64,000 nt of DNA from Aldrovandia affinis (GCA_029706075.1 JAINUG010000047.1:5639830-5703829); one strand, 5' to 3'. Counted from the stretch's first letter, positions 40,375 to 51,883 are shown. Translations and numbers: made by a program. Notes: generated by a model not told the origin, from the letters alone.

Positions 40375-41865
40375 GTTTACCTGCCTCAGGATTTAAGGGA
40401 AATGGAATTGAGGTTTACGGGGGCAGGAGATTGGTTTGAGCATGTGAAAAGAAAAGTTTGATGGGAAGTTGCAGGTCCAGCAATGTGGCAAGCCTAATGA
40501 GAGAAAAAAAGAAAAAAAAAGGGGAAAACGTGAACGTTTTTGTGGCGGGGTTGTATGCCTGATTGGGTGGTGACACTCCCGGTCTCCGGGAGGGGGTTCA
40601 AGTCCCTGAGGTGTCTCTAATTAGTGTTAGGTTGAGCATAACGCGCGAAAAACGGCACACGTGAGGAACTGTTTTCTATTAGGTGAGAAGCTTAAAGTGT
40701 AAGGGTTACGCGTGGAACTTCTTAGGGGGAGGTTTGAGGTTTGACAAATCATTTATTATTATAAGTGTTTGTGAACAATTGCCTCTGGGATTTACCTGGG
40801 GAGAATTTACAAAATAAACTAAAGTCAAGTGTTTATTCATAGTATGAGTGAATAAAAAATGAATGTGACATGAATGCAATTGCGCCTGAGTATGAGTGAA
40901 TAAAAGTGTACGTAAAAATTTTGGATTGTGTGCAAAATAAAAACGAAATGATAATGGCGTACCTAACCCGTTTAAAAAAGTGTTTAATGCTACCAACAGC
41001 TGAAAAATGCGTTCTTGAACGGCCTCACTCCTGCATTAACAATGTTAATTAAAAGATATGTAATTACGTGGGCAACGTGCCGATTACAAGTGATAATAGA
41101 ACATGCTATTCACTTCGAGCGAACGGCTAGGGAAGACCAATTAAAATGAAACAAAAAATTACTATTGAATGTGACGAAAATGGGTTGTCAGTCACGTCGC
41201 TTGTATAGGTAGGCTACTATTGGAAATAGTTTTGGGAATTCTATACAATTGATAGATTGGTATTACACATGGGAATTGATATACTGCCAGTCATGCACAA
41301 CTGTGTGAATGTATTCCGTCCGAGCAGACAGCCCCAGCGAACTCTTATAGCACTGCTCTCTTACCCCTGACTAAGACATTTTTGAATATGAGTGTTTCTG
41401 GAACATGCCGCAAATAAACGAAACGAGATGTTTAGGCACCATATATAGTTGACCGAAATTTACTGGAATTCTAGTAAACTTGAGTGAAGAGCAGAAATGA
41501 TTATTTGAACAAATCAGGCAGGCGCATATTTCATTATCGAAAATGACCGAATGTGAATGGGAAGATGTGGTTTCTTGGGTTAGAGAAATGCCGCCTGGTA
41601 GGGAGTGCAGACAGAAATCCAAGGTTGTAAAAATATCATTCTTTGCCTGTACAAAGCTGTGTGCATACACAACTGCAATTTGAACCGTACAGCACGCTGC
41701 TGGCTCTTTCCGATGACCATCCTAGTTTACATCAGAGTAGGCAGGGGATAAATAATTAGGTATTGTATGATGTTCTGCAAACACTCTGGGCTCAAAGTAA
41801 AAAATGACGCATTCATTGTAGACAGCGAAGAATCTGAAAATGAATGATCCATCTGATCTGCACTG
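40375..41865. other. ERV2 leader/gag region, no recognisable genes
   Basis: About 1.5 kb without matrix, capsid, zinc-knuckle or protease motifs. It contains a tRNA-like stretch at about 40555-40620 (GGGGGTTCAAGTCCC resembles a pol III B box). Confidence 0.5.
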
Positions 41866-41935
41866 TACTATGTACATTTTACATTTTTACATTTTAGGCA
41901 TTTGGCAGTATCTCTGATAAAAAAAAAAAAAAAAA
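41866..41935 (-). repeat. L2-type tail fragment, reversed
   Basis: ACATTTTACATTTTTACATT, TTAGGCATTTGGCAG is the reverse complement of an L2/SINE 3' tail. A run of 17 A follows at once and abuts the ERV2 pol sequence. It is probably a small LINE/SINE insertion that replaced or displaced upstream pol. Confidence 0.65.
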
Positions 41936-42735
41936 AACTCCTCCTGTATGTAGACGACATATTGTATTGCTCTCCTTCTCGGGAAAAGGCATGTTTGGAC
42001 ATTCCGGCCTCACAAGGCCACAAGATAAGCAAGGGGGGGCTGCAGTGGTGTGGACCAGAAGTAAAATATCTGGGACACGCTATCTCAGCTCGAGGCCGAG
42101 CCTTTCAGGATAGGAAAACAGCAATACTGCAGGCCCCAAAGCCTAAAATATTTTTTTTAGGAATGATACATTTCTGCCGAACCTGGATGTGTAATTATGC
42201 ACAATTGATGCAGCCACTGTTAGACTGTATTTACAGCGAACCAATGGAGGCTCGAGATCCAATCAAATGGACTCCTGAAGTCAACGAAGCCTTTGAACAG
42301 GTAAAACAGGTTTGGAGGTAAGCAAAGACCAATTGCTTATTACTCCACAGAACTGGATCCTGTAGCACGAGGACTGCTGTCTACAAGCTGTAGAAGCAGC
42401 AGCATTAGCAGTAAAAGCCTCACAAACCATAGTGTTATACCAACCATTGACACTGATGGTACCACATGTAGTTTCTGTATTACTACTGCAAACAAAATAT
42501 ACATTCTTGTCACCAGCAAGACAGCTGAGCTGTATGGCGACTCTACTAACAGCTCCTAATCTAACAATTGTAAAATGCACCACACTTAATCCGGCTACCT
42601 TGCTGACAACTGCTGAGGATGGAGATCCTCACGATTGTGTAGCTGAAACATCTAGGTCTGTGGCAGCACGCCCCGGGTTAATGGACACACCCATTCATGA
42701 CGCAGAAGTAACATTCTATGTGGATGGATCCTGAA
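41936..42735 (+). pseudogene. ERV2 pol: reverse transcriptase C-half and RNase H start
   Basis: The frame opens just before the catalytic box LLYVDDILYCSPS (YVDD intact). It continues with WCGPEVKYLGHAISARGRAF and the thumb/connection text up to FEQVKQVW at about 42318. After a frameshift, connection text continues (TLMVPHVVSVLLL) and the RNase H domain begins with VTFYVDGS (first catalytic Asp) at about 42708-42731. RT fingers upstream of YVDD are missing. The enzyme would copy viral RNA into DNA; here it is truncated and frameshifted. Confidence 0.87.
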
Positions 42736-43725
42736 AAAAGAATGACTTCAACAGGGTAAACTAATAACGCATGCACCATTGATACTGGAACTGATTGTGG
42801 CATTACAGAAACCCAAAATACTGGCAATATGTAAATGTGCAGCACATACGAAAGGAACAGATGAGGTGTCCCTGGGGAATGCATTCGCAGACTCTGCTGC
42901 AAAAGAAGCAGCTGCAGACACTGAGGGAGTGTTTTAAGAGATTGATTGCGTCACTCTCGATTACACTCTCTTGAGAGACATGCAACATGAAGCAGGGGTA
43001 CCAGAGAAAAGGATGTGGGGCAATCAAAAATGTACTGAGAACGAAACTGGCCTGTGGGTGGGCCCAGAAAAGAAACCTGTATTACCGAGATCTTTGTTTA
43101 CCATAGCTGCAGAGTTGAGTCATGGCATATGCCATGTCTCAAGAGGAGGGAGGGTAGATATGATAAACAAACGTTATACAACGTTTGGATTTACAAACTA
43201 CAAAAAAATGTTTTGTAAAAGGTGTTTAACATGTTTTGACTATTTGAATCTTGGATGATGGATTTCATCCACCTCACACCAAGTGAGGGGAAAAAGAGCT
43301 GCTTAGTAATGATTGACCCATTCTCAGGTTGGGTAGAAGCATACCCTACCTCAAAAATTGATGCACAACTGTGGCAAAAAAATAATTTGTAGAGAAATAA
43401 TACCTAGATGGGAAAAGCCTATCACCTACCGCAATTTGAAGTGAGAATATTAGAGGATAATCCCACATTGGCAGAGTATATGAAGAAAATGTTATCTAAT
43501 AAACAAGAAATGTGTAAACTCTTACAGCTGGAATACCAAAAGAAAAGCTGCAGGTCGGGGACTGGGTACTGATTAAAGATCCAAGGCACAAGGCGTGGCA
43601 TCAACCAAAGTGGAAAGGGCCGTATCAGGTGCTACTAACAACTCCAACAGCAGTAAAGATTGCCGAGCGATCCACCTGGGTGCATCTGTCCCACTGTAAA
43701 AAGGTAACAAAGGGTGAGTAGGTAC
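42736..43725 (+). pseudogene. ERV2 pol: RNase H end and integrase
   Basis: AHTKGTDEVSLGNAFADSAA (about 42845-42904) is the end of RNase H. The integrase zinc-binding part reads ELSHGICH and CKRCLTC (about 43114-43238), then a stop. WMDFIHLTPSEGKKSCLVMI and DPFSGWVEAYPTSK carry the first catalytic Asp. The middle of the core with the second Asp and the Glu is deleted near 43380. The C-terminal region [20 protein letters not shown] and a frame end at 43722 follow. Order and motifs are those of a gamma-type pol; at least two stops and two deletions inactivate it. Confidence 0.86.
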
Positions 43726-43839
43726 CTAAAAGAGTTGTGCTCAGAAGGGAGAAGTCCGGCTACAAAGGGAGGTGTGAAATATAGAACACACCTGTCTCAA
43801 AACCGGTGAAGCAAACAACCCTCTTACTGGGATTTAGAC

Positions 43840-44306
43840 ACAGCTATGGCGAACCTCCAGTGGCGGGCAGTGGGGTCTTTGACCATATTGATGATAATCA
43901 CGGTATAAGAGGGAAGAGATTTGTAAAAGCACAGCACAGAGCGTAAACAAGACCAACTGTTACGTATGCACACATCTACACTCTAGCGTTTGGGTAAACT
44001 AAGCAGTGTGAGCAGTGTTGGGCTGAATGGCCTGTTCTCGTCTTCCCCTTATGTTATGTTATGTTATGTTATGTTATCTACCGGCATCATCCGTAGCACC
44101 AAGGGTGACTGTGGACCAACCCCCGGGAATTGGAATAAATGTGTCCTGGACTGTAACATGTGCCATAGGGCTCTCAACTCATACAGGAACACTTAAATAC
44201 TTTGACCCAACCCACAAAATTACAACCAAAGTGAACTGCTACGAATATACTGACGGGAATAAATTGCACTGATTGACAAGGTTTATTACAAACCTCACGA
44301 CAACAT
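43840..44306 (+). pseudogene. ERV2 env surface region, broken N-terminal part
   Basis: An ATG at about 43846 opens ANLQWRAVGSLTILMIIT, a signal-like start, but stops follow. A short CR1-type 3' tail with (TTATG)n lies at about 44015-44079. Env-like text resumes with PGIGINVSWTVTC and stops near 44272. The SU part is thus fragmentary. Confidence 0.6.
44015..44080 (+). repeat. CR1-type LINE 3' tail inserted in ERV2 env
   Basis: GGGCTGAATGGCCTGTTCTC followed by five TTATG units matches the style of the CR1-like 3' end at 4190-4240 in the opposite orientation. It interrupts the env region. Confidence 0.75.
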
Positions 44307-45245
44307 TTGATTACGCCCATTATGGTAGTACCATATACCCCGCATAAGACCTTTATAAAATGTGTACGAGGGAAGGGAACAGTCCCGGTGGGGGAGACAT
44401 CCCAATGCGATGGGACAGTGTACTCCTACTGTAAGAATAGAATCACCGGAACGCCCTTAAAGGAGACAAGGTGTTCCACGTTAGCACCTACAGAAAACGG
44501 CACTAGGGCAGTGGATGGGTGGTACTGGCTTTGCGAACACAATGTGTACATAGCTCTGCCTAAGAAGTGGCATGGAACTTGTGCATATGTGATGCTAACT
44601 GACAATACATGGGTAATAAGCGCTGAAACACAGGGTCGTGCAAAAAGATCCTTAGAGGATAAGCATGATGCAATATGGGGAAGTAATGTTCCAGAAGATC
44701 ACAAACTTTGGAGTGCAGGGAACAAAGCGGTTCTTAGTATTTTTCCCCAAATGGGGGTGGGCAAATTAATGTTAAGGGTAGAGACAATAAACTACCGCCT
44801 GAGTGCATTGATCAACTTTACACTGAATGCAACCGAGAGTATAAAAAACGAGTTAACTGCACTTAGATTAATGACAATTCAGAATCGTATGGTCCTGGAC
44901 CTCATGACTGCCTCCAAGGGAGGAGTATGCCACATAATTGGAACTGCGTGTTGTACCTACATACCTGATAATGATGCGGATGGTAAAACCATAGATCAAG
45001 CTATGGAAGGTCTTAAGAAATTAGCCCTGGGTCAACAAAAAGACCTGATGACTGATGATGATCACCCAAATGATGCAAAGTACTCCAGCGTATCAGGCTT
45101 TGGCCCTGGAGGAGAGGGAAACTGATGAGTATGACAACCTAGAGTCTGAAGAAGGACAATCTGACTCTGGGAATGAAGAGATAATTGATCCTCCAGACTA
45201 TGACGATACTGCCATGGCCTTGCAAAACTTGTTTAAAGATGTTTA
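44307..45245 (+). pseudogene. ERV2 env: end of SU and TM region
   Basis: A 272-codon frame covers the SU end (GWYWLCEHNVYIALPKKWHG), a basic cleavage-like site (GRAKRS, about 44634-44651), a heptad region, IQNRMVLDLMTASKGGVC and the CX6CC motif CHIIGTACC (about 44928-44954). It then shifts frame, and the acidic tail ERETDEYDNLESEEGQSDSG follows in the next phase to about 45245. The hydrophobic membrane anchor expected between the two is missing, so the copy lacks an anchor. The SU-TM junction is continuous, unlike in ERV1. Confidence 0.85.
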
Positions 45246-45328
45246 AGCTTCTGCATTGAAATAAACTTGCTACGCGCAAAATGTGAAAAGATTCTAAATG
45301 TTTTATGACTATATGGGATAAAATCATA

Positions 45329-45339
45329 AAAAGGAGGGA
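45329..45339 (+). promoter_or_regulatory. ERV2 polypurine tract
   Basis: AAAAGGAGGGA lies immediately before the TTGATAGAG start of the 3' LTR. Position and purine content fit a plus-strand primer. Confidence 0.75.
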
Positions 45340-45340
45340 T

Positions 45341-45752
45341 TGATAGAGAAATTCTGTTTCTGAATTTGAGTCTCTCAAAAAGTCTCACGCTTGCCCATTG
45401 TGTGAAGCTGTGCCAAAAGAGATAGGCGGCAAGCTGTGAGCTAGTTAGCCGGCATAGTTGCAGGGTCAGAGCGGCCCTGCAGAAAAAGATTACCGAAGTT
45501 CTCCCAGAGATGGAAAAATACAGTCTTGTGACGGCTGTGTGGGCAAGGCTAAAGCATTTGTCTAAATTATTGTGTATAAAGAAGTGTTCTCCCCGGAAAT
45601 GATTTGTTCATTGCCTGGCAGGGAGGCGGTGAACCCTGAATGCATTTGGTTGAATAAACTCTGTTGATAATTGGTTGTATGTTCTGTTTTCTCATTTGGT
45701 GCAAGTGTTCTCTATTCACTTTAGAGGTCTTCTGAATTTCGTGAACCTAACA
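45341..45752 (+). repeat. ERV2 3' LTR (412 bp)
   Basis: It starts TGATAGAGAA and ends CCTAACA (TG...CA). An AATAAA signal lies at about 45650, and the last 99 bp equal the 5' LTR fragment. Confidence 0.85.
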
Positions 45753-46609
45753 AAGTTCAAAGCCAGTAATCAGAATCCGAGAAAGTACAAAAACAAAATC
45801 CAAAAGAGTAGTCGAGGGGCAGTCAAAATATCAAAAACCCAACAGGCAGAAGGGCAAACAAATCAGAATCGGTGGGCAAAACTCGAAGTCAAACAAAGGG
45901 TGTCTCGGAAATCTCAAAATAGCACAGGCTTACTGACAATCGGCACTGGGAAACTTGATAAATGTTCTGACAAAGTCAGAGTGCAAACTAGGGGCTTAAA
46001 TACAAATGGGGAAGATAACACAAGAGGAATCAGGTGTGACTGGGAGGGGAAAGGGGTGAGAACACAGGTGAGAACAATCAGTTCCACAAACCACTAATAC
46101 AATAACAAGGAGAGACGAAAGACATGGACTGGAAAGCACAGACACAATAATAACAAACGACCTAGGAAAAGCGGGAGGAGCACGTAGGTGGAAATGCGTG
46201 CAGAGAATGCGAGAAGACAGAAAGCAACAGGGATAGGAAAACGAGAGGGAGAATGACAGCTGCAGATAGAAACACAAGATAATAAGTAATTAGTAAATGT
46301 TAGTAACGCAAACCCAAAATCCCCAACGTTAGTAGATTAGTCGGTTAGTACTCTGTACACGTAACTAATATGTACAGATAAAAATAAAGAAAAAATAAGT
46401 AAACGAGATACGAAATAAGGCAGAAACCCATATAGCCAAAATCACCCGAATAGTGCAACGACAAAGACAGGGAGTGGATTCTCGGATAACAAGGAACACA
46501 GACAGATGGGGGAACTAACATGAAAAAAAATTGAACATGGAGAAAACAAAAACAAAAACAATACAAAAAATACAAAAACAAGCAGAACACATAAATACAG
46601 AACATAACA
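45753..46609 (-). mobile_element. LTR family A copy 3, partial
   Basis: It shares GTTAGTAGATTAGTCGGTTA with the other family A copies and ends ATACAGAACATAACA. It abuts the ERV2 LTR directly at the left, where the family A 3' terminus (in LTR sense) is missing. The Rex1-like LINE resumes on the right. Confidence 0.75.
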
Positions 46610-47270
46610 GTCTCGTTAGGTGACTGTATCGTGCCACTGAGGAAAAGCTCCTTTAGCCAGTCTGCCTTTTCAATGAGAGCTGCTCTGTTCTGGAACTCCA
46701 TACTATCACACATTCGCAAGATTGATACATACAGATCTTTCAAACACACTCTGAAAATATGGCTAAAAGTCAATCAGGGGTGTGAACATAGTAGCACTCT
46801 CCCATATTCTAACCCTCTCAACAACTAATGTAGATCCCATGTCTTGTCATTCTGTACATAATGTATGTTGTGCTGCCTGTCTGCTTTGCTTGCTTGCCTG
46901 CCTAAATATACTTGCCTATGTGTTTTTCTGTTTGTTTTCCTTTTCCTGTCTTGCCTATATGTTACACAGTTACTTTGTCTGTCTGCTTGCCAGCATGATG
47001 CTTAATTTTGCATTATAATGTGTTTGAAGTGCTTTAACTGTTTTGCATGCACTAATTCTGTATATACTAATTGCTTGTTTTTATTGTGCTTTTATTGTGT
47101 TTTTATTGTGCTTTATTGTGCTTGTTTTTATTGTGCTTTTATCTGGCGATCCACACCTTGCCCAGGGACTACAGTTGAAAATTAGCCAGTCGGCTAAAAC
47201 TGGCACATTTACAGCGATGTTAATTAATGTGCATTGTCCCTGTACAACTAAACCAATAAACTAAACTATT
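46610..47270 (+). pseudogene. Rex1-like LINE ORF2 C-terminus and 3' UTR
   Basis: FSQSAFSMRAALFWNSILSH, then IRKIDTYRSFKHTLKIWLK, is the conserved end of CR1/Rex1-group proteins (compare FSFRAPLLWNSLPRHVRDSR near 63070). A TG-rich 3' UTR with repeated TTTTATTGTG units (about 47078-47140) follows. Confidence 0.8.
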
Positions 47271-47514
47271 AATTTATGTTTTCATATAGACATACATTTT
47301 GAATCTACGCAGAAAATATACAGTAGCTTATCAGCAAAACACACACACACACACAAACAAAATGTAGGCTATCCTAATACAGACACACAGTATGATCATT
47401 TATATAGCTACATAATTTATATAGGTAAAGTTAATCAATAGTGAACGTATTTCCCTGGTATGGAAATACTTTGCAAGCTGTTTAGATTATGTTTCAATGA
47501 ACTGAATAAACCAG
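47271..47514. other. No gene; short (CA)n microsatellite
   Basis: AT-rich sequence with ACACACACACACAC at about 47340. No other feature was recognised. Confidence 0.6.
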
Positions 47515-47695
47515 AGTGGTTCTCTGTGGCTCAGTTGGTAGAGCACAGCGTTGGCAACGCTTAAATTGTGGGTTCAATCCCCACTGGGGCCGCATATACT
47601 GAAAATGTATGCATTCACTACTGTAAGTCGCTTTGGATAAAAGCGTCTGCTAAATGGCGTATATTATATTATTATTATTATTATATTATATTACA
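47515..47695 (+). repeat. tRNA-derived SINE with L2-type tail
   Basis: The head carries a pol III A box (TGGCTCAGTTGG, about 47528) and B box (GGGTTCAATCC, about 47570) with tRNA-like folding. The body ends with GTAAGTCGCTTTGGATAAAA, GCGTCTGCTAAATGG, the L2 3' end, and an AT-rich TATTA tail. SINEs of this plan are copied by L2 enzymes. It is transcriptionally a pol III unit, not a tRNA gene. Confidence 0.9.
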
Positions 47696-47899
47696 ACAAA
47701 TTTAGATTGTTAGAATAATCCTGATACTTCCCGTCTCCAAGTGCTCCACTCAGGCAGTAGGTAATACAGGACAGAAGTGCAAACATTCTGGTATGCTTTG
47801 TGTGAGCAAAATCCATTTCCATGTCACAATGTGTGTCTCTTCCCTTTGCTCACGCTTCTACGCGTGTTGTTCAACTGCCTTCCCCCTACACGGCTCTTA
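47696..47899. other. No recognisable feature
   Basis: Short spacer between SINE and Harbinger element; it ends with the TTA target duplication (47897-47899). Confidence 0.5.
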
Positions 47900-48252
47900 A
47901 GGCCTATGCATGCTCGCGCGACTGCAACGCAACATCCTCTGCAACATGAGGATGCGATTAACGTTTGAGGAATACGTACTGGCTTACCACGTATGTGCAC
48001 CTCTGATAATAGGCATCCTGACTCGAGCAATCTATGTTTATGCATTTGAATCACACACTTGCTCAACCACACTAATTTAAAGATTAAACTCAGCTTTTGT
48101 TTACCAGCGAGCTTTGTTTGTAAACTACAGGCCTGCCTTCTGACACCCTACTTTGACTAGCTGACTCAAACATAAGCTACTTATGCAATTGGTAATCAGA
48201 CTCTTTCTTTCTGGTGTAGTTATATTAATGTATACATTCTTGTCATTACAGG

Positions 48253-48742
48253 AAGACAGCCTAACATCCTCTTCGGATGTATCAACAGGCACAATCTCGC
48301 CACAGGAAGACACACCAGACCCTGGCTCCACCCAGTGTACTGCTGCAAAGGCTACAGCCAACCTGGACAGCCTCCTAGACCTTTCTGAGCCTTCTATGTC
48401 TGGCGAGCAGATTAGCAGGCCACCAACGATGACCTCAACCGCTTTCAAAGACCACGGTGTAACCCCTCCAACCCCAAAATGAAAACGAGCCAGGAAGGGC
48501 AAAGAAGAGTACGTCCCCTTCACCCAACGCCTGGAACAGCTCAACCAAGCCTGGGAGCGAAGGGACCAGCTGCTTGCCGAACTCAAGAACGGGCTAGCAT
48601 GGAAAATGATCTGGTCAGCCAATTTCTTAGGTCACTTAGTGGCTTGCTGCGGTTGTTGCCAGAGAAGGAGCTATTACTGCTCCAATCAAAGATGCACCTA
48701 ATGGTGTATGAGTCATTGAATTTGCATCATTCCTCAACGTAG
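48253..48742 (+). pseudogene. Harbinger companion (Myb-like) protein, C-terminal part
   Basis: In PIF/Harbinger elements this DNA-binding partner carries the transposase into the nucleus. An acceptor-like CATTACAG precedes EDSLTSSSDVSTGTISPQED. Low-complexity Ser/Thr/Pro text follows, then a stop at 48480. Next, in phase-shifted text, comes KRARKGKEEYVPFTQRLEQL and NQAWERRDQLLAELKNGLAW, the coiled C-terminal part that interacts with transposase. The N-terminal Myb/SANT domain is not visible upstream, so it is probably deleted or too diverged. Confidence 0.6.
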
Positions 48743-48748
48743 CTCCAC

Positions 48749-48751
<3 letters not shown>

Positions 48752-48797
<46 letters not shown>
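48752..48797. repeat. (CA)n microsatellite
   Basis: An uninterrupted run of about 22 CA units, then CGTATACACG. Confidence 0.95.
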
Positions 48798-48799
<2 letters not shown>

Positions 48800-49345
48800 A
48801 TACACGTGTGTTTAATATTATGTTTAATATTTTCTATTTTATTTTGATTTTCTGAAGACAAAGTCAATGTTCCAGACCTTTTTGTATGTAGTTTGAAGCT
48901 GTTCACTGTTTGTTTGCACTTTTGTTACTTGCACTATTTTGCACTTTATGAAAAGCTGTTAAATTGCACAGTTGTGACTTGTTCTGCTTTGCACCTTATG
49001 AAGCACTGTTTAAAAACAAAAAATAAAACTTTGGAAATTCTTCTACAATTGATTTTCATTTCTAGTAAAAGCTACTATGTACAATTTGTATCACTCTCAA
49101 CTACATTGACAGAGCTCTTGATAGAAGGAATAGCCTTGTTTGCAACAGCAAACATTGAAGCAAATCTGGGTTGTATTGAGTTGTGGTGGGGTGAGAAAGA
49201 TGCAAACAAAGCATTGTCATCTAGAATTCCTACACTTCCAAAATAATTGTACATCAACATAATTGGCACTGTAAACAATTGCAAATTGTGGCTTAAAACT
49301 TTCAAAAAAATATACGGACAAAGTTTTTAGTGGGGGAAAAAGTAT

Positions 49346-50614
49346 TCAAATGTATTCAGGACAAGGTATCAATAGACCTGTGTTCAGTTCAGTTGGCCTC
49401 TCCTGATTGTGTGTGATCCTCCTGGTGTTGTGTTCGTTGGCAGCATCTGTGTACACAAGGAAATTGTGCAGAGCAATGCATGCTTTAACAACATCAACAG
49501 CCTTGTCTGGTCTGAACTCCAGAGGTTGACCCAGGATCCTCCACCTGGCAGCCAAAATCCCAAAGGTGTTCTCGATGACACGCCTGGCCCGAGAATGGCG
49601 GTAGTTGTCAAGGTTGGTACCTGTGTTGTATAAATGCAGGTCATTCGTGATCATGTTTTATACAAATATCAGTGTGAATTAACAATCTATATCGGCATTG
49701 TTTATGTGATAGGCTCAAGGTGACGAGGAACCTATCCTATCAGCACTGTGTTCCCAAACTTATTTTATTATTCTTATGATATTTGCTCAGCTGGAAAGGG
49801 GCGCATCAGATTCACGTGCAGGGGGAAAGCAGCATCACCAACAAGCACGCGCGGGACAATGACTCCAGTTCCCGGTAGCTTGGCAGGTGGGGGTAAATCA
49901 AGCTTCCCCTGGAGCAAGTCACGTCCAAACTGGCTGTCCTGGAAGACCCCTCCGTCACTCTCCCGGCCATATGCCCCCATGTCCATCATCGTGAATCGGT
50001 AACGGGCATCGCAGATAGCCATGAGCACAATGGAGTGATGGCCCTTGTAATTAAAGAAGTCGCTGCCTGAATTGGGCGGAGCTTTGATGACGACATGCTT
50101 CCCATCCACACTGCCAATGCAATTAGGAAAATCCCACAGCCTCCAGAAATCATCAGTTATCACTGCCCATTGCGCAGCTGCTGGTAGGCGCACAAAATCT
50201 GCATACAATGCTGGACACAGTGGTGTTCCCCAATTTATAGCTGGCTGTGACGGATTGCTGGGTTCCCCCGGAGGCAAGGAGTCGCAGGGTGACTGCCAGC
50301 CACTGACCGATATCAATGGTCGGTGGACCGCTGGTGTTTGATGAACGGACCCAGTCGATGCACCAGGTGATCAAAACGATTCTTTGACATTTGAAAGTAT
50401 TGGAAATGCTTCTCCGGGTCCACGCGCCTCATCTGCAGAACAAGCGAACTGAATTCTCCCTCCGCTGGCCTTAAAATGTTGAGCGGTCTCACACTCCATC
50501 TTTGGCAGATTTGCCGCGCTCTCTCTCTCCTATGGATTAAAAGCAGCAGCTCTTCCTCCTCGTCATCGATCGCCTGCAGCTGCATCATCATCTGCATTTG
50601 CAAAACAGTGTCCA
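49346..50614 (-). pseudogene. Harbinger transposase (DDE_Tnp_4 type)
   Basis: The transposase excises and inserts the element at 3-bp TTA-like sites. From an ATG at 50614, DTVLQMQMMMQLQAIDDEEE opens the N-terminus. [20 protein letters not shown], in another phase, is the helix-turn-helix region. The catalytic core has [16 protein letters not shown] (first Asp), [19 protein letters not shown] and [10 protein letters not shown] (second Asp). [20 protein letters not shown] at about 49600 holds the final Glu. All three acidic residues are present. At least two frameshifts (about 50370 and 50200-50316) and an unexplained 120-bp stretch (49655-49773, possibly an intron) interrupt it. Confidence 0.9.
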
Positions 50615-50896
50615 TTTCTGCTAGTCTGCTAGCGTGGCTATCACCAACTCGTGTTGTTTGTTGTTTTGCAGGATCCGGAAGTTGGAAACAACGAAAAGAG
50701 TTCCATGCTTTCTTGAAAACTTTATCGACCTTTTCAATACATTGACCCCTAGTGTACAGAAGTGTAAGGACACCATTTTGCGTAGGTTGCGCAGAAGTAT
50801 GTATTGCCAAGTGCTCTGCAACATGTTTACAGAGGATGTCATGTTGCAGTTGCGTTGCAGTTGCGTTGCTTACGCAGAAGCATGTAGAGGCCTTTA

Positions 50897-51883
50897 CACT
50901 ATCCTGCTGCTGAACGCATTTTAATATACTCTGTTCTCCTCAAACACACCTACAGTCCTGCCTCCGCTGAAACAACCTAGGCATAAGTACTAAGCTTTCC
51001 AACTGCAATAGCAATTGAGCAGTTATATAACGCTTATATCGCCAACAGAATGAGGCTTAAATTGGATTAGCTCCCCAATTTATTGATATTTTCTAAATAG
51101 CATTTCTTTAACGCGTTTGATAACCGTGGATATAAGCAAGGTATTTTTGCGTTACCCTCCGGAAATTTGTATATGCGTGGTGATAGTTGGTAAAACGCCT
51201 AGGCTACATATTGTTTTTCAATTGACCCATTTTAAGAAACTTGAATACCTTTGACAGTAACTATGACAGGGATGTAAATAATAAACAATACTGACAGGAG
51301 AGGGATATGGAGAGGTTGATGCAGACACTTAATTTAATATCTTAGTAGCCAGTATCTTTGTAAAGTCCATGTTGAGCTTCATCTGGAAAGTAGATGAGGC
51401 TAAGGACAATCACTACTTATCAAAGTAAGAGGTGAGAGCGCAATAAGCTCTTCGGAGTTTGGGGTGACTAGTGTCAGTGACATTTCCTGTCAATGCCTTT
51501 GGTAGCTGTACCCCTCCAAAGGTATTTTCAAGTGGAAGAGATTTTTATGAGCCCCAAAATAAGGTCCCAAAAGATGATGAATGAGTTTACAGAGTTTAGA
51601 TGGCATAGTATTAACTCCAACTTCTGTACATCTAGGAGTTCCAGGAACGACATATACTTTGATAGAAAAAGCTCATTCTAAGAGAAAACAATTAAACAGT
51701 TAACAATTAATATTCAGTATCAACACAGATTGGACAAAGTTGACAGTACAGCATCCACTGCTGAAATCGTGCCTCTGCAATACACAGACTCAAATGCTAC
51801 ACTTCTGTGAACTACTTAATCACATTTACTATATGTAAACAAGGTGATATGGCTACACATAATATATTTAAAATACACAATTT
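50897..51883. other. No recognisable feature
   Basis: About 1 kb of unique-looking sequence. The frame 51493-51681 shows no domain. No inverted termini or tails were seen. Confidence 0.5.

Larger units (their letters stand above)
39929..45752 (+). mobile_element. ERV2: gamma-type endogenous retrovirus, degraded
   Basis: Plus-strand provirus, about 5.8 kb: a 99-bp piece of the 5' LTR (39929-40027), a primer site resembling tRNA-Pro (40030-40048), leader, pol fragments (41935-43720), env (43840-45245), a purine tract (45329-45339) and a complete 3' LTR (45341-45752). Large parts of gag and pol are missing. It lies inside the Rex1-like LINE. The env type (CX6CC) matches ERV1 but the sequence is clearly different. 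The host-side duplication could not be found because another LTR fragment abuts the right end. Confidence 0.85.
38520..47270 (+). mobile_element. Rex1/Babar-like LINE split by ERV2 and an LTR
   Basis: The left block (38520-39928) holds the endonuclease end, linker and RT up to just after the catalytic box. The right block (46610-47270) holds the extreme C-terminus (FSMRAALFWNSILSHIRKID) and a 3' UTR ending with ACCAATAAACTAAACTA. Between them lie ERV2 and an LTR family A fragment. The family call is by resemblance of the RT block and 3' end; CR1/L2-group membership is firm, the subgroup is not. Confidence 0.78.
47900..50893 (-). mobile_element. PIF/Harbinger DNA transposon, 2994 bp
   Basis: TTA target duplications lie at 47897-47899 and 50894-50896. 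The inverted termini begin AGGCCTATGCATGCT at left and, read inward from the right, AGGCCTCTACATGCTT. Both continue into GCAACGCAAC words. Two genes converge: the transposase on the minus strand (50614-49346) and the Myb/SANT-type companion protein on the plus strand (48253-48742), separated by a (CA)n tract (48752-48797). This is the full plan of an autonomous Harbinger element, though both genes are damaged. Confidence 0.92.

Noticed and set aside
47515-47600. A tRNA gene
   Set aside because: A and B boxes are present, but the anticodon arm is degenerate and the sequence runs into an L2-type tail, so it is a SINE.
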